From Dyadobacter sediminis (lineage in GTDB: Bacteria; Bacteroidota; Bacteroidia; Cytophagales; Spirosomataceae): a DNA stretch of 64,000 nucleotides. Below, piece after piece: positions 63,312-64,000 of this stretch. The notes beneath the pieces are model-generated. The model did no database searches and was not told the origin of the DNA. It worked only from the letters and a program-made list of their open reading frames with translations. Where the stretch lies: assembly GCF_005860765.1 (NCBI RefSeq), contig NZ_VCEI01000011.1, positions 62,001 through 126,000 on the forward strand. Reading direction: 5' to 3'. How positions within the stretch are numbered: the first letter of the stretch is position 1; the number at the start of each line of letters is the position of its first letter. The position numbers and the translations under genes are program-made.

Positions 63312-64000
63312 AATTGATACGCACGTTTGGAAGAAACATAGGTCAATGCGCCAAAACCTGCTGCTACCCAAAGCAGGAGCGCAGCCAGACTGAGGCTGGC
63401 ATCAGAAAGGTTTCTGCTGACAGGTACCGGCTGGAAAGTAAAATCGGGTTGTTTCTGCCAGTTTTCCGCGCTGACTTTCTGCTTGCTGTCGTTCTGGTAT
63501 TTGATCCGGGTCAGATGGATTTCGTTGAGTTTTTTTGTTCTCTCAAACCTGTATTTTTCTGTCTGCTTTTGAAATGCGGTAAAACTGTCGAAGTCGGTAC
63601 CCGAAAGGTTCATCGAAAGATTGCGGATTGCCAGGTACGGATCAATCAATGCATGAATCGACGATACGGTGTTCTGAGATTTGTAAATGCCGATCAGATT
63701 ATCAAAATGTTTGTTGAAAATCCCGGATGAAATCGTTTCCCCTTCCTGCATCACAAGCGCACCGTAATTGACCGGGAGCGCAGCGATGGAGTCCACGCCG
63801 TACTTCCTTAATGTTGCAGCTTTCAACTGTGAAAAATGCGGATCGTCCGGATCATGCGAGTCGCCCTGTTTGCTGACATCTGCTTCAATGGCCTGTTCAA
63901 AAGCAATCTTGTCTGGAGCCGTATGCAGGCTGCTGCCGAGCGTCTGGGCGGTTTTCGGAATCACAATAAAAAACAGCATCCAGATGAGGACAAGCGTCAT
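63308..64000 (-). CDS. ABC transporter permease, DUF3526 / ABC-2 type (5' end outside window)
   Basis: The C-terminal 230 residues of a second DUF3526-type permease. An ATG happens to coincide with the window edge, but homologues are about twice this length and the sequence begins in mid-helix (LVLIWMLFFIVIPKTAQTL), so the gene continues beyond the window. A large soluble region (about 25-190) and a terminal helix (SLSLAALLLWVAAGFGALTYV) are seen. Its stop codon overlaps the next permease start by 4 bp, so both are co-translated and probably form a heterodimer with the ATPase. Confidence 0.85.
   Translation of the reverse strand: MTLVLIWMLFFIVIPKTAQTLGSSLHTAPDKIAFEQAIEADVSKQGDSHDPDDPHFSQLKAATLRKYGVDSIAALPVNYGALVMQEGETISSGIFNKHFDNLIGIYKSQNTVSSIHALIDPYLAIRNLSMNLSGTDFDSFTAFQKQTEKYRFERTKKLNEIHLTRIKYQNDSKQKVSAENWQKQPDFTFQPVPVSRNLSDASLSLAALLLWVAAGFGALTYVSSKRAYQL

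Overview
The window reads as chromosomal DNA of a Bacteroidota bacterium, most likely a cytophagal relative of Dyadobacter/Spirosoma. Supporting signs are two SusC/SusD pairs, further TonB-dependent receptors with carboxypeptidase-regulatory-like N-termini, a hybrid two-component regulator with an AraC output domain, orphan MacB/FtsX-type permeases, a membrane-anchored MutS-like ATPase, and promoter elements of the Bacteroidetes type (TAnnTTTG). The genus is an inference from gene style. I see no rRNA, tRNA, CRISPR array, IS element or prophage gene.

Left part (1-7300): the end of a UPF0261 gene followed by a TIM-barrel phosphoenolpyruvate-hydrolase-like gene (together the two halves of plant Tm-1), an orphan ABC permease, an M19 dipeptidase variant, a YefM-YoeB toxin-antitoxin pair with a visible operator, and a Tat-exported protein of unknown function.

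Putative phosphorus region (7458-26711): a Na/phosphate symporter gene faces away from a TonB receptor/lipoprotein pair. Further on lies a SusC-SusD operon whose third gene fuses a glycerophosphodiesterase domain to a nucleotide-pyrophosphatase/phosphodiesterase domain. Both TonB operons carry TAAC cores phased at 11 bp or multiples of it just upstream of the promoter, resembling Pho boxes. I infer organophosphate scavenging. Between these blocks lie small lipoprotein, Lys-rich, BamA/TamA-like and DUF2383-like genes, and an AEC transporter overlapping a flavoprotein gene.

Middle (26853-37890): a second orphan ABC permease, two small genes, beta-carbonic anhydrase with a clear promoter, a membrane MutS-like ATPase, a SnoaL-like protein, then a probable metal-uptake set (small His/Cys-motif membrane protein, TonB siderophore-type receptor, PepSY membrane protein).

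Xylan locus (37946-58429): minus-strand SusC, SusD and a large FG-GAP/VCBS lipoprotein, a hybrid two-component regulator, and divergently a plus-strand enzyme cluster: GH43, Gfo/Idh/MocA oxidoreductase, GH95, tandem CE1-like esterase, GH10 xylanase. The set fits a decorated glucuronoarabinoxylan.

Right end (58565-64000): a small lipoprotein, an AraC regulator divergent from a TetX-like FAD monooxygenase, a decayed TonB-receptor start, and an ABC exporter operon (ATPase plus two DUF3526-type permeases, the last cut by the window edge).
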